A stretch of DNA of 64,000 nucleotides from Vibrio sp. CK2-1 (GCF_021726515.1 NZ_JAKKCJ010000002.1:434001-498000); one strand, 5' to 3'. Positions 1-9,570 are shown, counted from the first letter of the stretch. The notes: generated from the sequence alone by a model not told the origin. A program made the numbers and translations.

Positions 1-615
1 AATCAGTATGCGAGCGGTATCTTTATTGAAACCTTGCGCCATGGCTTCTTGTTGCATCGCTTCCATAAATAGGAAGAAGTAAGCAGGTGCACTGCCAGCC
101 GCAGCAATAATATTATTGATGCCAGATTCTTCATCTACCCAACAGATCTCACCAACCGCTGACATGAGATCACCGGCAAAGTCTTTATCATCTTCAGAGA
201 CATTATCGGTGGCAAACAAACCGCTCATGCCTTTGCCTACGAGTGATGGTGTATTGGGCATCACGCGTACTAGTTGCACGGTTTGACCAAGCATTTCGTT
301 AAGGCGTTTTGCAGAAATACCTGCGGCAATCGAGATGATTAGTTTGTTGCTTAGATCTATGGATTGAAAATCAGCGCATACATCCGCCATCATTTGTGGC
401 TTAACCGATAAAATCACCACTTCAGCTTGTTCAACGGCTGCAACATTATCGGTTGTTGTGTGGATCCCGTAGCAATCAGCAAGATGTTTGAGTTTATCTT
501 CATCACGGCCTGTTGCGGTAATATTCCCTGCTTTATAGCCACTTGAAAGCATGCCTGCAAAAATGGAACGCGCCATATTGCCAGAGCCGATAAAACTGAT
601 TTTACGTTGTTCCAT
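1..615 (-). CDS. proC: Pyrroline-5-carboxylate reductase, partial (C-terminus off the left edge)
   Basis: Catalyses the last step of proline synthesis, reducing pyrroline-5-carboxylate with NAD(P)H in the cytoplasm. Translating the minus strand from the ATG at 615 gives MEQRKISFIGSGNMARSIF, a Rossmann GxGxxA dinucleotide-binding start typical of ProC. The frame stays open to base 1, so about 205 of the usual roughly 270 residues are present and the 3' end lies outside the window. It sits just downstream of yggS on the same strand, the usual Vibrio pairing, and the two are probably cotranscribed. Family assignment is firm. Confidence 0.93.
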   Translation of the reverse strand, partial: MEQRKISFIGSGNMARSIFAGMLSSGYKAGNITATGRDEDKLKHLADCYGIHTTTDNVAAVEQAEVVILSVKPQMMADVCADFQSIDLSNKLIISIAAGISAKRLNEMLGQTVQLVRVMPNTPSLVGKGMSGLFATDNVSEDDKDFAGDLMSAVGEICWVDEESGINNIIAAAGSAPAYFFLFMEAMQQEAMAQGFNKDTARILI

Positions 616-701
616 ATCTGTATCGTCCTAGTATTTTATCTTTATGCGAGTATATCGTTGGTTCGCTTATGACGCTTGTCATTTACAGTAAAAGTTAGCG
701 C

Positions 702-1418
702 TTAATTGGAATAATCCCTTGCTCCAAAAATAGCGGTACCAATACGAACCATAGTGCTGCCCGCTTCAATTGCTGCTTGCATATCACCACTCATGCCCAT
801 CGAAAGGGTATCGATTTGTGGGTAGTGTGATTGTAACGCTTGCTTTAATTCTTTTAGTTGCTGAAATGCTGCCAATTGTGAAGCGTGATCAGAGACATTT
901 TCCGGAATTGACATCAACCCTCTTAATGTGAGGTTAGGTAAGTCATTTATCAACTGAGCTAAGGCAAAAACTTGTTCACGATCTGTTCCTGATTTCGAGC
1001 TTTCGCCACTGGTGTTTACTTGAATCAGAATTTGCAGTGGTTTGCCGTCAGGACGTTGATCATTGAGTCGTTGGGCAATTTTTTCACGGTCAACCGAATG
1101 TACCCAATCAAAATTTTCTGCGATCAGTCGAGTTTTATTAGATTGAATCGGTCCAATGAAGTGCCATTCAAGTGCGCTCTGGGTATAGTGTTGAGAGAAA
1201 TATTGTATTTTTTCAACGCCTTCTTGGACGTAATTTTCACCAAAGCATGTTTGTCCCGCTTCGATGGCTAACTCTAATGCCTCAATCGGTTTAGTTTTAC
1301 TTACTGCTAGCAGCTGTACTGAGTTAGAATGGCGGCCATATTGTTGCTCAGCGGTACGAATCTGCTGGTTAATTTGTTCAATGTTTTGTTGAATACTATT
1401 TTTATCAGAACACATCAT
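702..1418 (-). CDS. yggS: YggS family PLP homeostasis protein
   Basis: PLP-binding protein of the alanine-racemase-fold YggS/PROSC family. It is thought to buffer free pyridoxal phosphate and has no known catalytic reaction. The core carries the family signatures: AVSKTKP with the PLP lysine, FGENYVQE, WHFIGPIQSNK, and SMGMSGDMQAAIEAGSTMVRIG near the C-terminus. The open frame runs back to 1571 but would overlap divergent pilT. I choose the ATG at 1418 (MMCSDKN), which has a GAAGAA-type RBS and gives 238 residues, close to the family norm. The pilT start lies 25 bp away on the other strand, so the two share a promoter region. Confidence 0.93.
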   Translation of the reverse strand: MMCSDKNSIQQNIEQINQQIRTAEQQYGRHSNSVQLLAVSKTKPIEALELAIEAGQTCFGENYVQEGVEKIQYFSQHYTQSALEWHFIGPIQSNKTRLIAENFDWVHSVDREKIAQRLNDQRPDGKPLQILIQVNTSGESSKSGTDREQVFALAQLINDLPNLTLRGLMSIPENVSDHASQLAAFQQLKELKQALQSHYPQIDTLSMGMSGDMQAAIEAGSTMVRIGTAIFGARDYSN

Positions 1419-1443
1419 AGTTTTTCTTCGATAAGGAATATAA

Positions 1444-2493
1444 ATGGATATTGCTGAGTTATTGGAATTTAGTGTAAAGCATAATGCATCAGATCTACAT
1501 CTTTCTGCAGGCGTTCCTCCAATCTTACGTATTGATGGCGACATCAGACAGTTAGAAATGCCAGCTTTCACGCATTCAGATGTTCATGCATTAGTTTTCG
1601 ATATTATGAACGATGCTCAGCGTAGCGAATTTGAAGAAAAACTAGAAATCGATTTTTCATTTGAATTACCTAATATTGGCCGTTTTCGTGTCAATGCTTT
1701 CAATCAATCTCGTGGTTGCGCGGCAGTATTTCGTACTATCCCTGTTCATATCCCTTCATTTGAAGATATCTCAGCTCCTGAGATTTTCGAAAAAATTGCT
1801 AACTATGAAAAAGGCTTAGTGCTAGTAACCGGCCCAACCGGTTCAGGTAAATCGACGACCTTAGCGGCAATGGTCGATTACATTAACCGTAATCATAAAA
1901 AGCACATTCTAACCATTGAAGATCCTATCGAATTTACTCACAGCAATAAAAAATGCTTGGTCAACCAACGTGAAGTGCACCGTGATACTCATAGTTTTGA
2001 AGCATCGCTACGTTCGGCATTACGTGAAGATCCCGATGTGATTTTGGTGGGTGAACTACGTGATAAAGAAACCATTAGCTTAGCCTTAACCGCAGCGGAA
2101 ACGGGTCACTTAGTATTTGGTACTCTACATACTAGTTCTGCCGCAAAAACCATTGACCGTATTATTGATGTTTTCCCTGGAACGGAAAAAAACATGGTGC
2201 GCTCTATGCTGTCAGAATCATTACGTGCGGTTATTGCGCAGAAGCTATTAAAGCGTGAAGGCGATGCAGGTGGACGTATTGCTTGTCATGAAGTGATGAT
2301 TGTAACTCCAGCGATTCGTAACCTAGTGCGTGAAGATAAAGTTGCTCAAATGCTATCGATGATCCAAACCGGCTCGGCTATGGGCATGCAAACCATGGAA
2401 CAAGCCGCTCGTCAGTTATTAATGGAAGGCTTAGTGACTCAAGAAGAAGTTGAAAGCAAAATCGAAACTCTAGCGTCAACATCACCATATTAA
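1444..2493 (+). CDS. pilT: Type IV pilus retraction ATPase PilT
   Basis: Hexameric secretion-type ATPase that depolymerises type IV pili and powers twitching and DNA uptake; it acts at the inner-membrane base. The 349-residue protein has an N-terminal PAS-like domain, Walker A GPTGSGKST (130-138), an Asp box ILTIEDPIE (155-163), Walker B-type DVILVGELRD (198-207) and a His box GHLVFGTLHT (221-230). The PilT-specific AIRNLVREDK motif is near residue 295. An AAGGAATATAA RBS precedes the ATG. pilU follows after 29 bp, so the two form one operon. Length matches the family. Confidence 0.97.
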   Translation: MDIAELLEFSVKHNASDLHLSAGVPPILRIDGDIRQLEMPAFTHSDVHALVFDIMNDAQRSEFEEKLEIDFSFELPNIGRFRVNAFNQSRGCAAVFRTIPVHIPSFEDISAPEIFEKIANYEKGLVLVTGPTGSGKSTTLAAMVDYINRNHKKHILTIEDPIEFTHSNKKCLVNQREVHRDTHSFEASLRSALREDPDVILVGELRDKETISLALTAAETGHLVFGTLHTSSAAKTIDRIIDVFPGTEKNMVRSMLSESLRAVIAQKLLKREGDAGGRIACHEVMIVTPAIRNLVREDKVAQMLSMIQTGSAMGMQTMEQAARQLLMEGLVTQEEVESKIETLASTSPY

Positions 2494-2522
2494 TGTCACC
2501 GTATTAGTTTGAAGGAAACCAC

Positions 2523-3626
2523 ATGCAACTTTCACAAGTCCTAGAAATTATGGTGTCATCTAAAGCGTCAGATATTTATTTGACGGTTGGCGCGCCATGT
2601 TTGTTTCGTATTGATGGCGAGCTTAAAGCACATGGTGATCCATTAGATAAAGGTGGGGTAGAAGCCTTACTGTTTGAAATGATGGATAACGAAAGACGCG
2701 AAGAATACCAGTCAACTCATGAAGCAAACTTTGCTGTAGTGCACGGTGAAGGGCGTTTTCGTGTCAGTGCTTTTTTCCAGCGAGAATTACCTGGTGCGGT
2801 AGTCCGCCGAATTGAAACGCGTATTCCAAGTATGGAAGAGTTGAACCTACCTGAAGTATTAAAAGAGCTATCGACCGCTAAGCGTGGTTTAGTGCTGGTG
2901 GTGGGGGCGACGGGTTCAGGTAAGTCGACTTCAATGGCGGCCATGACTGGTTATCGCAACTTAAACAAAACCGGCCACATACTGACGGTAGAAGATCCGA
3001 TTGAGTTTGTTCATGAGCATAAAAAATGCATCGTGACTCAACGTGAAGTTGGCCTAGATACCGAAAGCTATGAAGTGGCACTGAAGAACTCTTTACGCCA
3101 AGCGCCAGACATGATTTTAATCGGTGAGATCCGTAGCCGTGAAACCATGGAATATGCCATGACGTTTGCCGAAACCGGGCATTTGTGTATGGCAACTTTG
3201 CACGCCAATAACGCCAACCAAGCCTTAGAGCGTATTTTGCATCTGGTGCCGAAAGAACAAAAAGAACAATTCTTGTTTGATTTATCTTTGAACTTAAAAG
3301 GCGTTATCGCCCAGCAGTTAGTTCGAGATAAAGAGGGCAATGGTCGACATGGGGTGTTTGAGGTATTGCTTAATACACCACGTGTATCGGATTTGATTCG
3401 TCGTGGTGATTTACAAGAGCTTAAATCGACCATGATTCGCTCTAAAGAAGCCGGTATGCAGACTTTCGATCAGGCATTATTTGAGTTATTACAAGCCGAT
3501 AAGATCAGCCTAGATGATGCGATGCACAGTGCGGATTCCCCTAACGATTTACGTTTAATGCTTAAATCTTCCGGTGATGCGACCTTTGAATCTAGCTCAT
3601 TGAAAGGCATTAAGATAAACCTGTAG
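2523..3626 (+). CDS. pilU: PilT paralogue PilU
   Basis: PilT-dependent accessory retraction ATPase of type IV pili. The 367-residue protein shows Walker A GATGSGKST (128-136), ILTVEDPIE, Walker B DMILIGEIRS and the His-box segment GHLCMATLHANN. The acidic/serine-rich C-terminal tail longer than that of PilT is usual for PilU. It follows pilT with an AAGGAAACC RBS. Known biology (Vibrio and Pseudomonas): PilU needs an ATPase partner, normally PilT, to retract pili. The tight pairing fits that. Confidence 0.96.
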   Translation: MQLSQVLEIMVSSKASDIYLTVGAPCLFRIDGELKAHGDPLDKGGVEALLFEMMDNERREEYQSTHEANFAVVHGEGRFRVSAFFQRELPGAVVRRIETRIPSMEELNLPEVLKELSTAKRGLVLVVGATGSGKSTSMAAMTGYRNLNKTGHILTVEDPIEFVHEHKKCIVTQREVGLDTESYEVALKNSLRQAPDMILIGEIRSRETMEYAMTFAETGHLCMATLHANNANQALERILHLVPKEQKEQFLFDLSLNLKGVIAQQLVRDKEGNGRHGVFEVLLNTPRVSDLIRRGDLQELKSTMIRSKEAGMQTFDQALFELLQADKISLDDAMHSADSPNDLRLMLKSSGDATFESSSLKGIKINL

Positions 3627-3638
3627 GAGAGCGGATAA

Positions 3639-4052
3639 ATGGATAACACCTTAATTGAGACTTATCAGAAAACTTGTTATCGAGTTGACATCGATGGGCA
3701 GGTTTTTGAGTTATTCATTGAGCAGCCTAATTCGCCATTTGCCGCATGCTGCCAGCAGAATAAAATTCAACAATGGGCGATTATTACCGCCTATAATCCT
3801 TACTCAAATTCAACGTCTGAGCCGCTCAATCAACAAGCTAATATCGCGTTATCAAACGAGTTACAGGCTCTAGGTTATGAGTTTTATCGTGGTGATGGTG
3901 TGCCGGATTCTTCTGAGTGGTCAATTGAAAAAGGATTTTGGATTGCCAATATTGAACTCGCTATAGCGAAGAAGCTGGCAATAAAATATCAGCAGAATGC
4001 GTTTGTTTTTGGTGATAGTCATGGGATTCCATCACTGCACTTGTTTGAATAG
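3639..4052 (+). CDS. DUF3293 domain-containing protein
   Basis: A 137-residue soluble protein of unknown function. The family-like segments are IITAYNPYS near residue 48, the LNQQANIALSNELQALGYEFYRG region, and a C-terminal FGQ-like block (QQNAFVFGDSHGIP). These suggest DUF3293 membership by recall; no catalytic motif stands out. It begins 12 bp after pilU with an AGGAGAGCGG RBS, so it is probably the last gene of the pilT operon, and a bidirectional hairpin terminator follows. No function is inferred beyond position. Confidence 0.78.
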   Translation: MDNTLIETYQKTCYRVDIDGQVFELFIEQPNSPFAACCQQNKIQQWAIITAYNPYSNSTSEPLNQQANIALSNELQALGYEFYRGDGVPDSSEWSIEKGFWIANIELAIAKKLAIKYQQNAFVFGDSHGIPSLHLFE

Positions 4053-4061
4053 CTAAACTAA

Positions 4062-4096
4062 AAAGAGTTGATGGTTCGCATCAACTCTTATGTTTT
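4062..4096. terminator. Bidirectional hairpin terminator between pilU operon and ruvX
   Basis: An 11-bp perfect stem (4063-4073 with 4079-4089) closes a 5-nt GTTCG loop. A-rich sequence lies on the left and TGTTTTATTG on the right, so it could stop both converging transcripts. Confidence 0.8.
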
Positions 4097-4128
4097 ATTG
4101 TTACGTTTTCATTCTTAACTTTTATAGA

Positions 4129-4551
4129 CTAGTACTGACTTTCAAACCAACTTTCTAAAATCACAACAGCAGATTGGCAATCGACATTACCTTTGCTGAG
4201 GGCTTTATAGCCGCCCATCGAAAATAATTCCGCACGTGCTTCTTGAGTCGAAAGACGCTCATCATGCAATTCCACTTTAACGCCAAAACGACCATGCAGA
4301 CGGTTGGCAAACTTGCGTGCTCGGGTCGTGATATCGGTAAGATCTTTACCTTGCATATCGGTCGGTAAACCGACCACGACGAGATCTGGCTGCCACTCTT
4401 TGATTTGTTTTTCGATGTCTTCCCATTTTGGTATGCCATCTTGAGCTTTAAACGCTTTAAGTGGTGAGGCGGTGCCAGTAATGGTTTGGCCTATGGCACT
4501 GCCAATGCTTTTAGTGCCGTAATCGAATGCCATGATGGTTTGGTTAGACAT
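4129..4551 (-). CDS. ruvX: Holliday junction resolvase-like nuclease RuvX/YqgF
   Basis: RNase H-fold nuclease linked to maturation of the 5' end of 16S rRNA and to Holliday-junction resolution. The 140-residue protein has the signature [12 protein letters not shown] with catalytic Asp10, [10 protein letters not shown] near residue 60, DERLST (97-102) and a C-terminal Asp in GNVDCQSA (about 123). It lies 3' of yqgE, as in E. coli, and is probably in one transcript with it. Length and motifs are complete. Confidence 0.95.
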   Translation of the reverse strand: MSNQTIMAFDYGTKSIGSAIGQTITGTASPLKAFKAQDGIPKWEDIEKQIKEWQPDLVVVGLPTDMQGKDLTDITTRARKFANRLHGRFGVKVELHDERLSTQEARAELFSMGGYKALSKGNVDCQSAVVILESWFESQY

Positions 4552-4584
4552 GATGTTTCTCTATAAGTGTGATTATCGCGAGAT

Positions 4585-5148
4585 TTAAGCGTGACCGGCA
4601 TCGCCAGATAATTGTGAAACGCTGATCCCGAGTAATTGTACTGCTTTTTTCCAGCGAGCATGTACTGGAGTATCGAATAGAATTTCTAAATTAGCAGGGG
4701 CAGTTAACCAAGAGTTATCGAGTAGTTCTTGCTCTAACTGACCTGAATCCCAGCCTGAATAACCTAGGGTGACAATGAATTTCTTTGGCTCGGCTTCGGT
4801 GCCAAGTACCGTCAGAATATCTTTTGAGGTTGTGACTGCCAACTCGTCAGTAATTTCAATACTTGATTGGTAGGTATCTTTTCTACTGTGTAGAACAAAG
4901 CCTCGGTCGGTCGCCACAGGGCCGCCATTTAATAAAGGAGCAGATAAACTTTGTTGGCAAATACGTGGGTGAACAGGCTGAACATCAATTTGTTCGAGCA
5001 TGTTTTTAATATCAATGCCGACAGAATCATTAATGACTAACCCCATCGCACCATCCTCATTGTGCTCACAGATATAAATCACGCTGCGAGTAAAATGAGA
5101 GTCTTGCATGCTGGGCATAGCAATTAAAAAGTGATCGGTTAAGTTCAT
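4585..5148 (-). CDS. yqgE: UPF0301 family protein YqgE
   Basis: Conserved protein of unknown biochemical function (DUF179/UPF0301). The start [16 protein letters not shown] and the motifs GAMGLVIND and [13 protein letters not shown] are diagnostic. The frame opens at 5166, but I choose the ATG at 5148, which has a GGAGAG RBS 4-5 nt upstream and matches the usual MNL start, giving 187 residues. It sits between gshB and ruvX as in E. coli. Confidence 0.94.
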   Translation of the reverse strand: MNLTDHFLIAMPSMQDSHFTRSVIYICEHNEDGAMGLVINDSVGIDIKNMLEQIDVQPVHPRICQQSLSAPLLNGGPVATDRGFVLHSRKDTYQSSIEITDELAVTTSKDILTVLGTEAEPKKFIVTLGYSGWDSGQLEQELLDNSWLTAPANLEILFDTPVHARWKKAVQLLGISVSQLSGDAGHA

Positions 5149-5225
5149 TCTGCTCTCCATAAGCAATTTACGTATGGCAACCTATTTGCTGCCATACTAT
5201 TTTAATGTGAGCTAGCTAGATAAGA

Positions 5226-6176
5226 CTATTTAGCCGCAGCCACACGACGCTCAATAGCATCCATTAACTTACCTGTGATAGAGATATCAAATGCCGCTTC
5301 AATCTCTTTAATGCAGGTTGGGCTAGTGACGTTGATTTCAGTTAACTTATCACCGATCACATCAAGACCAACGAAAATTAAGCCTTTTTCTTTTAGCGTT
5401 GGAGCAACCGCTTGGGCGATTTTCAGGTCAGTTTCGCTTAACGGACGAGCTTCGCCACGGCCACCAGCTGCTAAGTTGCCACGAGTTTCCCCTTTGGCAG
5501 GAATGCGTGCTAGGCAGTATGGCATTGGCTCGCCATCAACCACTAAAATGCGCTTATCGCCATTACTGATATCTGGTACAAAGGTCTGTGCCATCGCATA
5601 GTTTTGCTCGTGATTGGTTAAGGTTTCGATAATCACCGACACGTTCGGATCATCTTGTTTCACACGGAATATTGATGCGCCGCCCATGCCATCGAGTGGT
5701 TTTAGAATCACATCACCATGCTGCTCGCGGAAGGCTTTAATTTTTTCCGCTTTACGTGTCACTAGAGTAGTTGGCGTTAATTCTGGGAACCAAGCGGTAA
5801 ATAGTTTCTCATTGCAATCACGTAGGCTTTGCGGCTTGTTTACAATTAACGTGCCTTGTTCTTCGGCGCGCTCAAGAATGTAGGTGGCGTAGATGTATTC
5901 CGTATCAAACGGAGGATCTTTACGCATTAAAACCGCATCCAGTTCTGATAACTCAATCGATTGTTCTGACGTGAATTCATACCATTTATTGGCATCTTCA
6001 AATAGGCTTACGATCTTGGTATCAGCCAGCGGCTTGCCTTGTTCTAGATGAAGATCAGACATTTCCATGTAATGGATTTCCCAACCACGACGTTGGGCTT
6101 CTAGTAGCATTGCAAAGCTTGAATCTTTTTTGATGTTAATGGTTGAAATCGGGTCCATTACGATGCCAATTTTCAT
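5226..6176 (-). CDS. gshB: Glutathione synthetase
   Basis: Joins gamma-glutamylcysteine and glycine with ATP in the second step of glutathione synthesis. The protein (316 residues from the second ATG, 317 from the first at 6179) begins MKIGIVMDPISTINIKKDSS. It carries the ATP-grasp blocks ILKPLDGMGGASIFR and ETRGNLAAGGRGEARPL, and ends with the metal-binding EINVTSPTCIKEIE region. Length equals E. coli GshB. A GGAG RBS fits either ATG. It is encoded between rsmE and yqgE in the conserved order. Confidence 0.97.
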   Translation of the reverse strand: MKIGIVMDPISTINIKKDSSFAMLLEAQRRGWEIHYMEMSDLHLEQGKPLADTKIVSLFEDANKWYEFTSEQSIELSELDAVLMRKDPPFDTEYIYATYILERAEEQGTLIVNKPQSLRDCNEKLFTAWFPELTPTTLVTRKAEKIKAFREQHGDVILKPLDGMGGASIFRVKQDDPNVSVIIETLTNHEQNYAMAQTFVPDISNGDKRILVVDGEPMPYCLARIPAKGETRGNLAAGGRGEARPLSETDLKIAQAVAPTLKEKGLIFVGLDVIGDKLTEINVTSPTCIKEIEAAFDISITGKLMDAIERRVAAAK

Positions 6177-6243
6177 CATTGATACTCCATAGTTGGCGAA
6201 TTCATTGATACCGCTTTTTTATCGCGATATTGAGATGTTTGTA

Positions 6244-6975
6244 TTAACCGAGATCGCCAAAGCGAACTTGTAGGGCGGTAATTGCTGATAAGCCTGCGGT
6301 TTCTGTACGTAGCACGCGTGGGCCTAAGAGTGTTTCTTCAAACTGATATTGTTCGGTCATTTGAATTTCTTCATCAGACAGGCCACCTTCTGGGCCAATC
6401 AGTAGACGAACTTTACTGACCGGTGCTGGTAGAGTATTGATTGAGTACTTTGCTCTAGGATGAAGGTTGAGCTTTAGTCCATCATAATCTTCTGCGCACC
6501 ATTGTTCTAGCTGCATCAAAGGGCGAACGGTCGGCACGATATTACGACCACATTGTTCACAGGCAGCAATCGCGATTTTTTGCCATTGTTGTAGTTTTTT
6601 CTCGAAACGTTCTGCATTGAGTTTGACCCCACAACGCTCTGAAATTAAAGGCGTAATGGTATTCACCCCTAGTTCGACCGCTTTTTGAATGGTGAACTCC
6701 ATCTTGTCACCACGAGAAATGACCTGACCAAGATGTAGATCTAACGGGGATTCAATACTACGCTCGATACGTTCTTTGATTTCTACCGTCACATTTTTCT
6801 TTGAGACAGTAAGAATCACGGCAGGAAACTCTGCGCCAGAACCATCAAAAAGTAAAACGTCTTGGCCTTGAGTCATACGCAGTACTCGGCCAACATGACC
6901 GGCTGCATCTTCAGATAAGTGGATTTCCCCTAGCTGTTCGATAGCTTGGGGATGGTAAATTCTCGGGATTCTCAT
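6244..6975 (-). CDS. rsmE: 16S rRNA m3U1498 methyltransferase RsmE
   Basis: SPOUT-class methyltransferase that makes m3U1498 in 16S rRNA. The 243-residue protein starts [10 protein letters not shown], has an N-terminal PUA-like part, and shows the trefoil-knot SAM-binding motif [13 protein letters not shown] (from about 191) and a C-terminal [16 protein letters not shown] block. It is the first gene before gshB on this strand. Family assignment is clear. Confidence 0.96.
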   Translation of the reverse strand: MRIPRIYHPQAIEQLGEIHLSEDAAGHVGRVLRMTQGQDVLLFDGSGAEFPAVILTVSKKNVTVEIKERIERSIESPLDLHLGQVISRGDKMEFTIQKAVELGVNTITPLISERCGVKLNAERFEKKLQQWQKIAIAACEQCGRNIVPTVRPLMQLEQWCAEDYDGLKLNLHPRAKYSINTLPAPVSKVRLLIGPEGGLSDEEIQMTEQYQFEETLLGPRVLRTETAGLSAITALQVRFGDLG

Positions 6976-7081
6976 GTCATGACCTGTGTAAGCTTAATTG
7001 CTTTTCTTAACATGGATGTTTTGACCGTAAAAAACAAGGGGCAAGGTTAACTTCACACACTATGTTTTACGATATATAGCA

Positions 7082-7969
7082 TTAATCGCTGATGATAACT
7101 TGATTACGACCTTGATGCTTGGCGGTATATAGTGCTTTGTCGGCGCGAATATAGCTTGAATCTATTTTTTCACCTTGTTGAATTTGGGCTAACCCAACCG
7201 ATAAGGTACAGCGAACTCTCAACTTATCATCGCTATTGTCTTGCTGAATTATAAAGTGGTGATTCTCTATAGAGGTACGTAGAGACTCTAAACGCGCGAT
7301 AACATGTTGAGCTGAATCTGAGCGAATAAGTAGGATGAACTCTTCTCCACCTAATCTGGCTAAATAGTCATTTACGCCAATAAATCCGCGGAGTAATTCG
7401 GCGAGTTGCTGCAGTGTTTTATCGCCAGCAAAGTGACCATATTGATCGTTGATATTTTTAAAGTAATCAATATCGACAATGGCTAAAAAGAACTCTTTGG
7501 CGAGATCTTGATGATGAAGTTTTGTCAGTTTATTGATGATGTAACGTCGATTATGTAACAGAGTTAAGGGATCTTGCTCGGCGAGTTTTTTCAGGTGACG
7601 TTCTTTATTGATGGTGTCGGTAACAATACTGATGAAGGTACAAACCGCTTGTTGTCCGTGCCAATTTATTAGTTTATCCGTAATTTCAACCATCACTGGG
7701 TTGCCTAATAAATCAGTATGAGCAATGACTTTAGGTTCGGTTTGCTGCTCTGCAAAGGCTTTTTGGTAACGAACCTGGGCATCTTCCCTTTCTTCCGGGT
7801 TAATCAGCACCATTAATGATTCCATTTCTAGAATTTGATCTACGCTTTTTAATCCACTAAAGCGAGCAAAGGCATCGTTGGCATAAAGCGGTTTGAAGTC
7901 AATATGAATCACGCATGGATTAGGGTGAATCTCGAGTATATGTTGATATTCATTCATAGCGTTATTCAT
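7082..7969 (-). CDS. PAS-GGDEF diguanylate cyclase
   Basis: Likely makes the second messenger c-di-GMP from two GTP. Residues about 8-115 form a PAS sensor domain (HPNPCVIHIDFKPLYANDAF) and about 128-292 a GGDEF domain. The cyclase core is present: DPLTLLHNRRY, the metal-binding DIDYFKNINDQYGH, and active-site GGEEF at 207-211. The inhibitory I-site is absent: the RxxD position five residues before GGEEF reads GVND. No transmembrane segment or signal peptide is seen, so it is probably cytosolic. It lies between rsmE and sprT, where E. coli has endA. Signal and target pathway are unknown. Confidence 0.92.
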   Translation of the reverse strand: MNNAMNEYQHILEIHPNPCVIHIDFKPLYANDAFARFSGLKSVDQILEMESLMVLINPEEREDAQVRYQKAFAEQQTEPKVIAHTDLLGNPVMVEITDKLINWHGQQAVCTFISIVTDTINKERHLKKLAEQDPLTLLHNRRYIINKLTKLHHQDLAKEFFLAIVDIDYFKNINDQYGHFAGDKTLQQLAELLRGFIGVNDYLARLGGEEFILLIRSDSAQHVIARLESLRTSIENHHFIIQQDNSDDKLRVRCTLSVGLAQIQQGEKIDSSYIRADKALYTAKHQGRNQVIISD

Positions 7970-8028
7970 CGTTACTTCAAAGGAGTTGAGGTTATTTACG
8001 GTCTAATCATAAAGCAATACAAGCTATT

Positions 8029-8553
8029 TTATAGGCCATTGATCACTTTTTCTTTGTTTAATGGTTCTAATTGAGTGCCACATAAAGAACAATGATACCG
8101 AGTTTGTTGCCGTTTCACTTTATTATGCCGCCGAATCGATAATTGATGGGTTTGGCACTGGCATTGATAAGCAAAGGTTTCACCCTGTACCGAACTAATA
8201 TCGAAAGCATGATAAGTTTCAGGAGGGCACTGGAAAATATTGGCCATCACATAGCGCCACTCTTTGCCATGAGGTTTGACTCGACCAAATTGATGGTAGG
8301 TGATGAGATGAGCCAATTCATGGGGAATCACTTGTTCTACGAATGCCTGCTGATTTTCGATAAGCAAGGTTGGGTTTAAGCGAATTTGCCATTGTTGCAG
8401 ATACGCTTTTCCTGCCACTTTCCCTCTAACTTTGAAGAACAACTCCGGTGTGGGAAAGGTGCATTCAAAGGCCAACTCTGCTTTTTTCAGGTGAGCCTGA
8501 AGGCTGTTTTCCAGCTGATGAATTAAATCTTGAGGAACGACAATGGCTGACAC
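8029..8553 (-). CDS. sprT: SprT family zinc metalloprotease-like protein
   Basis: SprT-like protein of 174 residues. The zinc-protease motif HELAH is at 78-82 in the segment VIPHELAHLITYH. A C-terminal zinc ribbon has Cys pairs at YQCQC (131/133) and CSLC (155-158), as in bacterial SprT. The bacterial role is poorly defined; eukaryotic SPRTN relatives degrade DNA-protein crosslinks. Position near rsmE and metK matches E. coli synteny. Confidence 0.93.
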   Translation of the reverse strand: MSAIVVPQDLIHQLENSLQAHLKKAELAFECTFPTPELFFKVRGKVAGKAYLQQWQIRLNPTLLIENQQAFVEQVIPHELAHLITYHQFGRVKPHGKEWRYVMANIFQCPPETYHAFDISSVQGETFAYQCQCQTHQLSIRRHNKVKRQQTRYHCSLCGTQLEPLNKEKVINGL

Positions 8554-8646
8554 AATGAGTCTCTACTAACATTCAGAACCGATAGAGGAAGCCGAATGTT
8601 AATAGAGAAAGGTAGGAGATACAATTAATGTTTACGGCTGAGTGTT

Positions 8647-9423
8647 TTAATGTTTACGACTAATAGTTTGTCGGTAACCATGCCAAGTGGCAAAGCCTAA
8701 AACGGGCATCGCAATGATCATTCCTATACCTGCTGTGGCAAAGCCAAAACCGATACATACCACAATGATTCCTGCCCATACGACCATTGCACCTAGGTTA
8801 TTTTTGACGGCGTTATAGCTAGTAAAAACAGCGGTCATCATATCGACTCGTCTTTCCATCATTAAAGGAATGGAAAATGCTGACATTGAAAAAATGACAC
8901 ACGAGAAAATAAACCCAACCACAGAACCGCTAATTAAAAAGGGTAGGAAGGCTTCGATTGAGGCGCCTTGCATTTCTGGGTATAAGGCATGTAAAAGGGC
9001 AGCAATACGCATCCAGAAGATCATCGCTACACAAAGCAGTAGGGCAAAACTCCATTGTGAAACCCCATTGCGTTTAATCGCTTTTATGGAATGGAATAAT
9101 TTAGGTTTATGGTGTTTTTCTATTTGCCAGCTCGCATCGTATAGCCCTAGTGCTAAAAATGGGCCGATTAACATATAGACAATCAGGCTAGGGAAAATCA
9201 CTAAATGAGAACCTTGCAAATAGACTAGCCACTGAATACCTGCGGCGGCAGCAGCAAAGCAAATACCATAAAATAAGCTGATCACAGGGGCTTTGAAAAT
9301 ATCGCGAAAGCCGAGTTTCAGCCATTGTAATGGTGCGGATGTAGCGATCTTCTCACAAGGTATGGTGCGAGCATATTCGCTATCTGGTGTTCTAAAATCT
9401 GATGGTTTGGCAGTACGAGGCAT
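8647..9423 (-). CDS. DUF2189 integral membrane protein
   Basis: Hydrophobic protein with about six predicted transmembrane stretches, for example residues about 40-65, 72-95, 125-145, 165-190 and 215-250. The family features GFRDIFKAPVISLFYG, the TAVFTSYNAVKNNLGAMVVWA segment and a C-terminal GFATWHGYR point to DUF2189. The frame could start at 9453, but the ATG at 9423 (MPRTAKPSDF) has a strong AGGAGG RBS, so I start there (258 residues). Function unknown; the gene stands alone between sprT and metK. Confidence 0.88.
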   Translation of the reverse strand: MPRTAKPSDFRTPDSEYARTIPCEKIATSAPLQWLKLGFRDIFKAPVISLFYGICFAAAAAGIQWLVYLQGSHLVIFPSLIVYMLIGPFLALGLYDASWQIEKHHKPKLFHSIKAIKRNGVSQWSFALLLCVAMIFWMRIAALLHALYPEMQGASIEAFLPFLISGSVVGFIFSCVIFSMSAFSIPLMMERRVDMMTAVFTSYNAVKNNLGAMVVWAGIIVVCIGFGFATAGIGMIIAMPVLGFATWHGYRQTISRKH

Positions 9424-9570
9424 AAATCCTCCTGGCAGTTCATGAGGGAACAAGTCTGTGCTTGTGTATATAAATATTGTCGCTGTTTGGGATAATTACA
9501 AATTTAATGATTAAAATTTGTGCGAATTTAACGGGTAGGAATAATGAGAGGGAATATTTAATAGGTAATA

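Noticed and set aside
1419-1571. N-terminal extension of yggS to 1571
   Set aside because: It would overlap divergent pilT, has no homology to YggS, and the ATG at 1418 has an RBS.
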